The notes: generated by a model from the letters alone, not told the origin. Shown: positions 1-11,225, counted from the first letter of the stretch. The stretch: DNA of 64,000 nt from Lineus longissimus (GCF_910592395.1 NC_088311.1:15070501-15134500); one strand, 5' to 3'. A program made the numbers and translations.

Positions 1-364
1 CTGGCCAGTGCATACCCTATGGCTATGTACTAGTAAACATGGTAAACATGAACAACGTCATTATTCATCGGCAGTTCATTTTACTCCGAGCTTTTTCTGA
101 AACATATAGCGGCAAGCCATGATGATTAGGCCTACCATGTACCATGACCAATAACAGCACCAGATCATGTAGATGTCAACAAGTTCACATTAACCGTATA
201 ATCCCGCATGGCGCATGTGGCGCATGCGTCTAAACCAAAGCCCCAAAATCACTTGTTTTGGTCTATTTCACTTGTGTTTACAACTGTTCAATGGATTTAT
301 AGTTGAATGCGATCAAACTACGTCTTTTCAATCGTGGATTGTAAATTTAACCCCATGGGCCTAG

Positions 365-1240
365 GGAAGGCCCTATAACAATACTTTCGACACCGTGCTC
401 ACTGCTGATTCTAAAATGCACCACCTAGTCAAAACAGGACATATGTTCTTCTAGGAATAGATCTCTTTCCAATATTTCGTCATTCCCCTATCGTCATCAC
501 CTCATGATACTTTCATTGACATTACAGGCACACATCCACAGAGCACTCTTCAAATCATCTACACAGTGGTTATCCAACTAGGATTATAAAGGAAATTTCT
601 TAGCCCCGCACAGTGGGTTTCACTCTTGATAAAGGGGCACTATTGCTAGCAGCTAGGTAGGCAGGATAAAGTTAGACGAAGTAGCCGATAGGGGTCTCTC
701 ACCCCTCAAAGTCCGTCACAACTATTCAAGCTTGTACAAGGAATACATGCAGCGCTGACTCTAACAAGACCCAATGGGAATGTCGCACAGTCATCTGTCA
801 AAAACAAGACCTATGTTGTAGTATGATCTCTTGCCAATATTTAATAATTGCACTATTGTCATCACCTCATCATACTTCATTGACATTACAGGCACACATT
901 GACATCGACCACTGTTGCAATCAACGACACAGTCGCTATCCAAGTAGCATTATAGAGGTAATTATCATTATCATACCTCATTAGCATGTGAACCAATCGC
1001 GTCGCGTCCTTTGCGATCACGGCAAAGCCTCATGGAATAATGTCTTTCACCGTTGAATAATTTTTCATATTCCATGCCTACAACTTCAATTTCTTCATAT
1101 TCCATGGCTAGAAGTTCAATACTAATATAATATCCAAGATAAAGTTACAAGAAGTAGTCAATAGGGGTCTCTCACCTCTCACTGTATGTCCACACTATTC
1201 ACGCTTGTACGAGGAATACATTCAATGCTGAATCTAACAA
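365..1240. repeat. Diverged tandem copies of a ~0.4-kb sequence
   Basis: Blocks at about 450-600 and 815-965 share strings such as 'atcgtcatcacctcat' and 'cattgacattacaggcacac'. Blocks at about 672-770 and 1130-1240 share 'ataggggtctctcacc' and 'gaatacat'. The copies are diverged, so the array is old. No coding potential was seen. Bases 1-364 show nothing recognisable. Confidence 0.6.
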
Positions 1241-1908
1241 CACCCAGTGCCCTTACTCTGTATATTAGTCACTGGAAGATGGCCCATTTCACTCCTTGCT
1301 TCTACTTCACCTATAGTCTCATTGCAAACGCCTCAGTTCTATGATATCACATTCACTTTCAGCTGTCATGCAACGCAACAACTGTGCTATCTGCCATCGC
1401 ACATCAACGAAGAAGTGCAGCCGCCCACATTCCACCTCACGTCTGTCCGACCAGCTGCAATCCTCGAGGACGCCCCACTGTACCACGATTTCACTACGAT
1501 GTTTGACAAGAAGGAGCAGTGCGCGAGATAGGCTAATGAGCAGACTTCCCTCGCTTGAGTTTCGGAAGAATGTTCCATATCGCGCTAAGCTGACCACTGC
1601 TGACCATGACAGGCGTGCATTGGACTGGTACAGGTTGGAACTGAACATTGAATATGCTGGTGGTGACGCTTTCTGATGAGAAGTTGGTTGTGACTGATGC
1701 AGTATCCTTGGACTTGTCCACAGCATCGTTCAATCATTGCTCTCTGAGCTGCCTTGATTCTGTACTTACCCAAATACTAAGACCAAATGCCTGTTGACTG
1801 TGCTTTAAGAGAGACTGGCGCCATGCCTAGAGATATGACTGACCCCTATTGGCAAATTTGTATGACTTTATCTTGCCTACCTAGCTGCTGCCTATAGTCT
1901 CCCTTTAA
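629..1908. mobile_element. DNA transposon relic with ~70-bp terminal inverted repeats
   Basis: The left arm (629-702) and the right arm (1840-1908) are inverted copies. Both carry 'agcagctaggtaggca' followed by a gataaagt block and a 'ataggggt' block. The right outer end is TTAA-AGGG when read inwards, and a related end, 'ttaaagggacattatagg', lies at 16358. This suggests a TTAA- or TA-targeting family, but no clean target duplication was found and no transposase was recognised. The interior holds the repeated ORF segment described at 1319-1840. Confidence 0.55.
1319..1840 (-). pseudogene. Inverted copy of the 28.39-28.74 kb ORF segment
   Basis: The minus strand closely matches the plus strand at 28390-28740, including the block that encodes AQRAMIERCCGQVQGYCIS in one frame and a GTAAGT motif (ACTTAC on the plus strand near 1763). 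Several overlapping frames of 60-135 codons are open here. The copies differ by small indels that shift the frames, so the coding frame is uncertain. No known family was recognised. It is probably carried by the TIR-bounded element around it. Confidence 0.5.
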
Positions 1909-1983
1909 CTGCGGAACACTTCAAAGTCGACAAAATGCCATGTTCCACCTTTTAATGTGTTCAGACCGCCATTTTCAAAATAA

Positions 1984-2175
1984 TCAAGTCAGGACACTGC
2001 CTTCTAGTCTCATAATAAATTTTGCTTTCCTTAATAATAACATTTCTTCTTCTTCAATGCTTTCATCATTCCAAACTTCTCCTCTGACTTTTACAGGGGT
2101 ACAGTCATGGCAATCAAAACCCAAATACTGAGACCAAATGCCTGTTGACTGTGCTTTAAGAGAGACTGGCGCCAT
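1984..2175 (-). pseudogene. Second copy joined to a different downstream segment
   Basis: On the minus strand, the block also seen at 28390-28446 (gccagtctctcttaaag through gtctcagtatttgg) continues into new sequence exactly where the other two copies have GTAAGT. One frame stays open for 63 codons and includes an acidic IEEEEM stretch. The breakpoint at a consensus donor fits a spliced retrocopy or an alternative exon, but with one example this stays tentative. No family recognised. Confidence 0.4.
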
Positions 2176-2204
2176 GCCTAGTCTCTCTTAAAGCACAGTC
2201 AACA
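2143..2204. repeat. Perfect 25-bp inverted repeat (hairpin)
   Basis: Bases 2143-2167 are the exact reverse complement of 2180-2204, with a 12-nt spacer. The arm belongs to the repeated ORF segment found at 1.8 and 28.4 kb, so the hairpin is a head-to-head junction of two copies of that segment. Confidence 0.85.
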
Positions 2205-2579
2205 GACACCAACCCCCTCAGACTCAGAAACCACAAACGCCCAACCCTTCCTGCTACCTTAATACTTCTGGATTTGGGCTCAAGCCCAAAATCAATAGAC
2301 AACCTTTGATACACTAGGCATTTATGCGATAAAAATTGCAAATCCACCAGACGAGCGGTGTTTGAGTTATTTAGCGGAATAGTGTGTGGACACGGATGCG
2401 GAAAACCAGCTGAGAACATAATACCCCCATCTCAACTGCGTTGAGCGGGGACATAATCATGCTGATTTTCGGTTTGATTATAGAAAAATATATCCCTCAA
2501 GTTGACATATCTAGGTCTTATTGTTATGAAACGATGGCCCCGTGTTGACAGATGGATGGACAAACAAAATCTGAACAGT

Positions 2580-2745
2580 TACAAAATAACCTCCTTTGCG
2601 GACACCTCTCTAATAAGGAAACTAGTTTTGGTCCCTGATTGGTAGTTTTCATTCAATTAGACCTCTCTAATCAGGACACCTCTCTACTAGGGACAGCACT
2701 TGTAAGTCTCGAGGGTGTCCTTTAAATAGAGAGGTTCTACTGTAT
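2580..2745. repeat. MITE-like end with 'aatagagaggttctactgta'
   Basis: The sequence has repeated 'ggacacctctctaat' blocks and ends in an imperfect inverted form at 2706-2742. This is the look of a Tc1/mariner-type MITE terminus ('cagtagaacctctctatt' read from the right). The left end is not clear. From 2750 to 3450 there are only weak core-repeat traces, for example 'ctctgtgaccttcgag' near 3053, and nothing else was recognised. Confidence 0.4.
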
Positions 2746-3454
2746 TATTATTTTACCAGCTCTGCTAACTTCGTCAGCTGAGCTGCAAACACAAAAATAG
2801 CAGCGCAAAGTGAGTATAACCCTCAGCCCACACCCGATAGTAAAGTTCGCTCAGTGGGCTACGCCCATTATTCATGACACATAGCTAAGTAGTTTGTGAG
2901 GAAAATGGACCTTTTTTGCTGATGAGCAAAAGTGCCAAAGTACACAATGCACTATAGGACAATCATATAACTCAATGATGAACATTTCAGCATCAGTAGT
3001 TATGGAGACATGCTCCAGAAACCAATAACGGTCAATTTGGACTGTTTGATCTCTGTGACCTTCGAGACACTAGGCCTTTATGCCACAAATTTTGTAAATC
3101 TGCCAGATGAGCGGTTCTTGAGTGCGGACGCGGAAACTAGCTGATAACATAATGCCCTAATCTCAACTTCGTTGAACGGGGGCATATGGTACTGGTTGAG
3201 TTTGTGCGTTATAAACACAAGTTTAGTGAGAATTTAATTTGATTCTTTTCTAATATTTTGATTGTGTACAACTCAAGTTTAAGCAAAGGGGGGAATTGTA
3301 AAATACTTTGTAATTTGCGCCTTCCGATGGTGTTTTATTTCCACCCTCACAGTTTTTGTGAGAAAACCAATAGCCCCAGGATAATCTTAGTAGCTGAGAT
3401 CAGACATGACAGCTCTATTATAAATAAAAACTGAATCCAGGAAAGGGTGCATAC

Positions 3455-3554
3455 CTAATACTTTATGAAGTGCCACCATGAATGAATCTCTGGAGTCGAT
3501 GGTCTCTCTCTGCATGGTTTGGCTGGCATGACCGGGGTTGTTTTTCATTACTTC
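3455..3554 (-). CDS. HAUS3: HAUS3 exon (TIDSRD region), most 3' exon found
   Basis: A 100-nt exon with acceptor ATTCTAG|GAAG and donor TATTAG|GTATGC. It reads in phase 0 from the previous exon (18178-18330) and ends one base into a codon. It encodes 33 residues containing RETIDSRDSFMVALHKVL. This matches the conserved T-I-D-x-(R/K)-D block of HAUS3 that follows the coiled coil. HAUS3 is a subunit of the eight-protein augmin complex, which binds existing spindle microtubules and recruits gamma-tubulin rings for branching nucleation. The remaining C-terminal exons were not found between 1 and 3455 and probably lie outside the window. The assignment rests on recalled family motifs, splice sites and phase. 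Confidence 0.82.
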
Positions 3555-4100
3555 CTAGAATACAATGAAGAAGAGGTTTATACTGGTGTGCTGATAAAAA
3601 TCCATATATATTCAATGACTTAAAGGTAAAGCACAGGCACCAAAAATGTTGTTTAACTACTGCGAGCAGAACAGCATATGCACCTATTTCTCCCAGTAAA
3701 TACTCACCAAAATGGCCTTCAAAATATACAAACAAGATACATGCCATGTATGCTCTACTCCTTTTATCAATGCAGTATCCAATCCGTGAACTAAAATGTA
3801 TTTACAACCATCAAGAAATTTCTTAAAATCATATGCGTGTCAAATTCAGCATTTGAAGATCCCACAGTGAAGATTCCTTGATGACCGACACCGAGTTTTA
3901 TGACCGAATTACACCTGAAAAGTAGGTCACAGTGACCTGAGTTTTTGTTAATATGTACAGATGCCCACTAGGTGTTTACATATCTAATTTGAAGAGTCTA
4001 GAACAATTAAATGATGAAATATGCCACCTTTGCTGAAATTTTAGAGTTTGACCTCTGTGACCTCTATATCATGTCGTGTCATCAGAAGTATTCACAGTAA

Positions 4101-5330
4101 TGAAACTGACAGGGGCCATTGTGCTCACTGTATGGATACATTAGATAGAATATTATCTGTTCTATTACTCCTTAAAACTAGACTGGCTCTCTTTTAGGCT
4201 TTATTTAATGACTTTTATATGTTATGCACAGTGCTTTAGAGAGTTGGACAAAATATCACAAAAACATAACAATTCGAAAACATCACAAAATACCCCATCT
4301 TTTCGATACTTAAAATAATTGGTAACAAAATTGTCATATAACTCTATGGCAAATTCTAAGTAATCCCGAAGAGAGAAATTCTGAAAATCTAACGTCCCCT
4401 TTGTGATATTACAAAATATCAAAATTAAGATATTTTCCAAATTTCCAAATTTGGAAGAATAATGTCAATGTTATCAAGCTCTCATAGACTAGATATAACG
4501 CCTCCTGTTAATAATTCCATTCTTTCTCTGAGGGGAGGAAGAGGTGCCAGATGATATTCACGTTAACTCATTATATTTTCAAAATTAAGAGGACTTTTCA
4601 TGACATTTCTTTGCAGGATCTCTTAAAATTGATAAAATAGAATAGAATAACATGACATCAGTTTGCAAACAATGATATTTTCAAATTGTAATATTACATT
4701 CATGATATTTGTCCACATCTTTAAACACTACATGTATATCTTAAAGTTATTAAATTAAGCCTAAGGTTAGGCAGTCCTGCAAATAATAGTACAGAATGTT
4801 GCATAGAATAGGGAACTTTATGGGGTGCCCTAATATTTTTCCACATCACTGTATTTGGTGGTTAGGAATTCATCCTAGTTAAGAAAAAATGTATAATTTA
4901 TAGGTCAAACCAAAGTTGGTATGACATGTGATGTATCGTTGCTTGGAGTACCTACCATAAAAATATCATCAAAAAATGTGTGCAAAGTTTCAAGTTCATG
5001 GTTAAGAAACGTGCCACTGTTTTTGAAACAGGATACAGACAACGATAAAAATGTCATGGTTCTAGTTATCAGCGTTCATGAGATATTGACAAAATAAGGT
5101 TTTCAAAGATGGCCGCCTGGATCCTAGAAGTAGGTCAAATGTCAATGATTTGTGCGTGTCAAGTCATGTTGTCATAAGACATCCACTCACCAAGTTCCTA
5201 CTTTCGTGACTCAACAGTGCCACCAATATTGACGGACGACGGATCGACGCATAGACCGTCGGACGGACCCACCGATTATGGACAACAGACAAGATGTGAA
5301 GACCAAAGGTCACCCAGGTGAGCTAAAAAA
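4101..5330 (+). mobile_element. Core-repeat element, interrupted by ~0.7 kb
   Basis: The start 'tgaaactgacaggggccatt' is a variant of the family head and the end is 'cccaggtgagctaaaa'. Between TA at 4131 and TA at 4852 lies about 720 bp of AT-rich foreign sequence whose right edge ('ctaatatttttccacatcac') looks like a Tc1/mariner terminus. The family sequence resumes with 'tttggtggttaggaattcat'. A GACGACGG-type tract sits at about 5230-5270. Family fragments also lie just upstream at 3890-4100. No coding function is seen. Confidence 0.65.
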
Positions 5331-5830
5331 ACTGGATATGTATTTTCTCTTTTGTCCCACTGGTGACTAAGTTATAGGGGTATACAGTTCGTAATAACTG
5401 GTAGTCCAGGACAATAGAAATGCAGTTATTATACACAATGGCATAGAGCCGTTATTATGTACACAAATTTGCTGAAATTTTGTATGTATGATATATATCT
5501 GTCTACAAAACAGCAATGCTGAAATTAGTACTGAGTACATATTTACACATTTTGAAATTTTAAAATTTGATTACGAATTAACATTTTTTAACGCACCTGT
5601 TACGCTGTACGCTACATACGCTGAAGCCTTTTGAAAAACTTAAAACGCGCACCTACGGCTAGTTCCGTGTGTTATTTGAATCACCCACCACAATGGGAAA
5701 TCTCCATAAAGTCATCAGTTATCATCATGTAGGCGTGAAGAATGACCAATACGAATGTTTTCTCGCCATTGTGTGTTCGATTTAATCTTTTTCATGGATT
5801 TTGAGGGCTTTTGTTGGTGTATCTGAGGGG

Positions 5831-5924
5831 CGACCAGGCTGCGAATTTTTTTTTCTCCAAACGACATATCCATTATACTCATTTAAAGCTCTCTGATTGG
5901 CTGAAGTATATACGTCATCACTCC
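5831..5924 (+). repeat. One half of a ~92-bp dispersed inverted pair
   Basis: This block is about 90% identical, in opposite orientation, to 9621-9710. It includes 'ccaaacgacatatccatta', a CCAAT-type ATTGG, and 'tatacgtcatca'. Its nature is unknown and could be the end of a larger element. The surrounding stretches 5331-5830 and 5925-6189 are AT-rich with nothing recognised. Confidence 0.6.
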
Positions 5925-6189
5925 TTATTTGGAACAATTCAAGATGGAAGTTTCACATCTCTGTTCACTTCGCACTAATTCCTAATCTAAGAAAACAGAA
6001 CAATTCATTGCAAAAGTACAGCTAAGTAAGCTTTCTTACATTACAGCACTGAAGGGGTGGACCATAGGATATATTTGTACGCATTTTCTAACTGAAAACT
6101 TTCTTTAAAAAATGTTTTTATTCTCATGAATATCCAACTTTGTTTAAGGTTTTGAAGTGCTAAAACTGTTTAAAGTTCATTATATCATG

Positions 6190-6827
6190 TATATTATTAT
6201 TTATTATTAAAAAACATTTTTATAGCGCTTAACGTTGTTAAAACTTCTAAGCGCTTTACAATTTATAATAAAACATAACATTAATACATGATAGAATAAA
6301 AGTCATTACTAAAAAAAAAAAAACGTGCAAAGGATTCAAAAGAATTTCTTAAAAATATGAGTTTTTAGTGCAGTTTTAAAACGACCCAGGGTACTCTGGC
6401 CACGAACACTATTTGGAAGCTCATTCCATAGCTTTGGTCCCGCCACTGCGAATGCAGAGGAGCCTATCACCCGGTTTGTGCGGATTTCCTTACACAGACC
6501 CATTGTACTTGACCGCAGGGAGCGTGAGGGTTTGTAAACTTCCAAGCAGTCTGCGAGATATTTTGGTGCGTAATCATGTAGACATTTGTAGACCATTAGA
6601 TTAACCTTGTACTCGAGCCTTGCTTTCAAAGGAAGCCAGTGGAGTGCGCACAGTTGAAGCTTACGCGCATTGGCCTCAGAGATGTTATATAGCAGACTAT
6701 TTGCGTAGTCCAACCGCGAGACAACTAAGGTCCGCACTGCACTTGTTGCTGCTGATTTACTGAGCAAAGATCTTATCTTGCTTATACGATAGAGATGGAA
6801 ATTTGCCGCACGGCATACATGTGCCAA
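6190..6827 (-). mobile_element. CR1/Jockey-type LINE, 5'-truncated 3' end
   Basis: The minus-strand ORF (6336-6827, 163 residues) is the C-terminal part of a non-LTR retrotransposon polyprotein. Family hallmarks are SRLDYANSLLYNIS, then HWLPLKARLEYKV, PSRSLRSST, AVAGPKLWNELPNSVR and FKTALKTHIFKKFF, in the expected order. KLQL runs straight into CALHWLPL, so about 30 residues usually found between them are missing. The catalytic reverse transcriptase motifs lie upstream and are absent. The 3' UTR follows (6190-6335) with 'aagcgctttacaa' and an ATT-rich tail, typical of these LINEs. It is a dead, 5'-truncated insertion. Confidence 0.88.
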
Positions 6828-7960
6828 TCTCTTGAAAATACATGTATTAATTATCTAGATACTTGGGATAGAATTCATTTTTTGGTCTCTGCTCTGAACT
6901 GGTTTGAATCTGCCACCATATATAATGTTCCTATTGTTGGGGGTTGGGGGGTTGGGGGGAGCTTTTATCACTTGACTTTCTCTTTAAAGCAAAGTGAAGT
7001 ATTTTCTCAGTAAATATGGTAAATAAAGACATAAAAATGTTTTTAAATCCTCCATTTTATTTAATTTCTTTCTGCATCAGAAAGGATCGCCACCTGTAAA
7101 ACAAGATAGATGAAATGGCCAGTGCCATTGTGCTCACCTCATGTGGAGGAAAGATGGATGAAGAGCATGTTATTGTCTCATGTAGTGTTAGGTTTGATGT
7201 AGGTCCAAGCGATTACAATGCCCCCAAAATGGCCAATTTACAGTACATTTGACCTCTGTGACCTCGAAAAGTAGGTCAAATCAAAAAAGACCCGGGTGAT
7301 ACATTGAATGGTTTTTAGAATAAGATGTACCTATGATATAAAATTGGTGCCAATCGGACAAGTAATTAAGGAATAATAGCATTTTGAAGAATTTTGGATT
7401 TGGCCCCCCCTCCCTGGAGGCCAAACGGCAAATCAGATTGGACCAAACTTCTGTACCTAAGATCACCTGACCAAGGGATACATGTGTACTTAATTTGTGA
7501 TCAATAGTCATTGTGGTTAAGAAACGTGCCATAGTTACGGCCTGACGGCCAATTTACGCGATTTTACCTCTGTGACCTTGAAAAGTACATCAAATTAAAA
7601 ACCTGTGTAATATATACTGTATGGTGGTTAGATGTACCCATGATATCAAATTGGTGGCAATCCGGCAAGAAGTTAAGGAATAATCACATTTTTAAGGTTT
7701 TTGGATTTTGCCCCCTGGTGGTCAGGTGGTGAATCATATTGGACCGAACTTCGGTCCATGAGATCACCTGACTAAGGGGTACATGTGTACCAAATTTGGG
7801 ATCAATAGTCATTGCAGTTTAGAAACGTACCATAGTTACATCCTGAAGGCCAATTTACGCCATTTGACCTCTGTGACCTTGAAAAGTAGGTCAAATCAAA
7901 AACCCGTATGATATGTGATGTATCATTGATAGGAGTACCTACCATAAAATTTCTATTGAA

Positions 7961-8998
7961 TGAAATGGCCAGGGCCATTGTGCTCACCTCATGTGGAGGA
8001 AAGATGGATAAAGAGCATGGTATTGTGTCATGTAGTGTTAAGTTTGATGTAGGTCCAAGCAATTACAATTTCCCCAAAATGGCCAATTTACAGTACATTC
8101 GACCTCTGTGACCTTGAAAAGTAGGTCAAATCAAAGAAGACCCGGGTGACACATTGAATGGTTGTTAGAATTAGATGTACCTATGATATAAAATTGGTGC
8201 CAATCGGGCAAGTCATTACTAGGTATAATGGCATTTTGAAGAATTTAGGATTTGGCCCCCTCCCTGGAGGCCAAACGGCGAATCAGATCGCACCAAACTT
8301 TGGTACCTGAGATCACCTGACCAAGGGGTACATGTGTACTTAATTTGTGATCAATAGTCATTGCAGTTAAGAAACGTGCCATAGTTACGGCCTGACGACG
8401 AATTTATGCCATTTGACCTCTGTGACCTTGACAAGAAGGTCAAATTAAAAACTTGTGTGACATATACTGTATGGTGATTAGATGTACCCATGATATCAAA
8501 TTGGTGGCAATCGAGCAAGAAGTTAAAGAATAATCACATTTTTAAGGTTTTTGGATTTTGCCCCCTGGTGGTCAAGTGGTGAATTATATTGGACCAAACT
8601 TTGGTCCCTGAGATCACCTGACTAAGGGGTAAATGTGTACCAAATTTGGTATCAATAGTCATTGCAGTTTAGAAACGTGCCATCGTTACATCCTAACGGC
8701 CAATTTACACCATTTGACCTCAGTGACCTTGAAAAGGAGGTCAAATCAAAAACCCGGAGGATATATGATGCACCTTTGCTAGAAGTACCTACCATATTTT
8801 TTTCAAAATTTCCCGACTACTATTAAGGGAGATATTGCATATTTTCACTTTTAACGTTTGGCCCCCTGGTGGCCAAACCATGAAACGAATCGGATTGAAA
8901 CTTAGTCTCCAAGGTGTCATTACATAAGGGTACATGTGTACCAAGTTTCAACTCAATAGCTCTAACAGTTACGAAACGTGCCCTGCTAACGGACGACG

Positions 8999-9051
<53 letters not shown>

Positions 9052-9106
9052 ACGACGGACGCCACGGTATGGGATAAGCTCACCTCTGCTAAGAGGTGAG
9101 CTAAAA
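7961..9106 (+). mobile_element. Complete A-type core-repeat element
   Basis: A 1.15-kb element. In order it has the head palindrome 'aatggccagggccatt'; GTGCTCACCT; three tandem units of about 300-316 bp (nuclear-receptor-like motif near 8101, 8417 and 8717); a pure GAC/ACG microsatellite (about 8995-9060); and a terminal hairpin (9077-9087 with 9092-9102, 11-bp stem, 4-nt loop) followed by TAAAA. The 5' GCTCACCT is complementary to the 3' AGGTGAGC. Near-identical copies lie at 30730, 41687 and 46009. The architecture resembles non-autonomous Helentron/HINE or 'pearl' elements. No protein is encoded; open frames inside it come from the microsatellite and repeats. Confidence 0.78.
8995..9062. 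repeat. (GAC)n microsatellite in a core-repeat element
   Basis: An uninterrupted run of about 17 GAC triplets flanked by GGACGACGGAC. It creates long artefactual Arg-rich frames on both strands. The homologous tract is about 22 bp at 31772 and about 60 bp at 42712, so its length varies between otherwise similar copies. Confidence 0.9.
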
Positions 9107-9360
9107 AGGATCATCAATAAGAGATATACCAAACTTTTTATGCTATCAGTTTTGGCCCCCTGGTGGCCAAGTCATGATCCAGACCGGACCGAAATTCAGT
9201 GTCAGAGTACCTCTGACCTAGGGGGTCAGGTGTACAAAGTTTCAAGTTCACAGCACTAGCGGTTAAGAAATGTGCCACAGGATACGACGACGACGACAGA
9301 CAACGGACACAGGGCTATTTTATAGACTCCCCTAACGGTGAGCCAAAAAGCATAAATTAA

Positions 9361-9416
9361 ACCTCCCCCATCCCCATTCCCAACCCCAACTCCCCAACCC
9401 CAACTCCCCAACCCCA
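9361..9416. repeat. C-rich minisatellite
   Basis: Several copies of a 'ccccaactcccc(aa)' unit. On the complementary strand these are G-runs that could form a quadruplex. The stretches 9417-9620 and 9711-10380 hold no recognised gene. Confidence 0.7.
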
Positions 9417-9620
9417 ATAAGTCTATATAAGAGAGGTAACTTTAAATGGTTTCTCATATGCACTCTTCACAGATGGCACCACCTTCATCGAAACTTAAAA
9501 AATCTCACATATTAAGAGAGTTTGTGTGGGATCAGGATCAGGGTGACGCGTTCTCCTAACACACGGCAATGTTTACAAACAAAAAAACCTAACACAATTG
9601 GATCATCAAGGTTTCCGTTG

Positions 9621-9710
9621 AGGAGTGATGACGTATATACTTTAGCCATTAGAGAGCTTTAAATGAGTGTAATGGATATGTCGTTTGGAAAAAATATTCG
9701 CGACCAGGCC
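9621..9710 (-). repeat. Inverted partner of the 5831-5924 repeat
   Basis: Read on the minus strand this aligns with 5831-5924 at about 90% identity, including the 'gtatatacgtcatcactcc' end. About 3.8 kb separates the two halves, and they contain a LINE relic and core-repeat elements, so they may be independent copies rather than termini of one element. Confidence 0.6.
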
Positions 9711-10379
9711 ACATATAGAGGATGCTACAGTAACATGAATTATAGAATCCAGCATAGGGAATAGGGGCAAGTTTACGACTTTATTTGATGGTTTATCATC
9801 TCTACTTTCAATCCACAGTACTACATTGTGATTGGTCAAGGATTGTGGTCGTGAGGGGTGGTTTGACTGGCTGACCCCCCTCGGGACCTTTTTGGTGAAA
9901 TAAGTCCCTTTTATGTGGGTAAACTCTTTTTACTCTCAATATCAAATCAGAAATATTTAGATAACATTATAAGCTTTCAAAAAATGTATACTTTATTGGG
10001 CCTATCTTGGTTTATTGTGTAGTTATTATTGTTTCTCTGAATTGGTTGCAACAACCTGAAATGCCTTGTCCCGGTGGTTCAGAAATATTAAATGCTTGCC
10101 CCGCCATGGGTTAAGAATCTGAGTGATACGTAATGGAGACTTATTTCGAAGATGGCCACCTAACAAATTAAAAAAATAAAGGAAGAAAATGTAATATTCA
10201 AGTTGTAACCTTTTTTTGGCCTGCAGTGGGATCAAACCCACAACATTTGGAGTTATACAAGAGGGAAATTCAAATCAAGTTAAAACAAAGATTTTTGCTC
10301 AGTGACACCAAGTGGTGGTATCAATCAAAACAATATTCAATTTTATAACAAAAACATGAATGCAGACCTCCTTAAGCCT

Positions 10380-11225
10380 CTATCTGCTAGGAATAGAGCG
10401 ATAAATTATCTAAACGTACCATAGTTACAATCTAACAGTCAATTTACGCCATTTGACCTATGTGACCTTGAAAACTAGGTAAATTGAGAGACCAATATGA
10501 CACATGATGCATTCTGGCTGGGAGTACCTACCACAAAATATTCCCCTCGTGACCATATCGTGAATCAGATTGGACCGAAATTCAGTGGCAGAGGTTATCT
10601 GATGTAGGGGGTCACAAGGATCAAAGTTCACTTTTTTACCAAGGCAACCGCATCTCGAAAACGTGGTCAGATTTTGCAATTGCAAACAATAGGCCTTCAA
10701 GCTTGCCAAACATCATGCAAGCCTTTCATGAAAGTAATCCAAAACAAAGCAGATAATTCAAACAGACTCCATGGGTCAGGAGTCCATAATCTCATCACAT
10801 ACATTGTATTTGCTTAGTATGAGATTCACTCGTCCCCAGTGTTTTCATGATGCATTGCTTTGTTATCTGCCAGCCAATACAGTCGCATTTCATGGAGCGA
10901 GGCTGACCTAATAGGCAGGCAGCCAAAGGAGCTATAAATTAGTTGGGACAGGCATCGTGTCAAAATAGAGGTCGCATAGCTGTTTTGTTCAGATCACACC
11001 GTGCGAGAGGCGTTTTCAAATACGGTCACATTTGAAATTTTCGGGTTGCATATGCGACCAGGTGGTAATGAACTTTGATACCTGGGTCATGAGTATGAAG
11101 TTATAAGTTCATAGTTTTAGAGGTGAGAAACCTGCTATAGTTGCACTCCAACAATCAATTTACACCATATGACCTCTGTGACCTTAAAATCAGAACCTCG
11201 TTTGATATGTGATGTGTTCATGCTA
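10380..11225 (+). repeat. Two core-repeat fragments
   Basis: Partial family units occur at about 10400-10640 ('atttgacctatgtgaccttg', 'gggagtacctaccac') and 11080-11225 ('atgacctctgtgacc'). They lack heads, tails and microsatellite. Bases 10640-11080 between them show nothing recognised. A run of 17 G starts near 11233. Confidence 0.6.

Larger units (their letters stand above)
7111..9349 (+). mobile_element. Outer core-repeat element with A-type head and B-type tail
   Basis: It begins 'tgaaatggccagtgccattg' at 7111, breaks at 7960, and resumes at 9107 ('ggatcatcaataagagatat') through 'acggtgagccaaaaa' at 9349. The break holds a second, complete element. The head belongs to the subfamily that begins 'ctcacctcatgtggagga', while the tail ('gactcccctaacggtgagcc') is that of the other main subfamily, so this copy looks recombinant. 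It carries core units with the TGACCTCTGTGACCT motif near 7252, 7566 and 7866. Confidence 0.72.

Noticed and set aside
8823-9099. Arg-rich ORFs on both strands (also at 31591-31923 and 42541-42843)
   Set aside because: They are translations of the (GAC)n microsatellite and flanking transposon sequence; the tract length varies between copies and there is no start or splice context.
7111-9106. CRISPR-like or satellite interpretation of the regular ~300-bp repeats
   Set aside because: Units are long, nearly contiguous and lie inside elements with defined ends and insertion sites; there are no short spaced repeats or cas-like genes, and the genome is eukaryotic.
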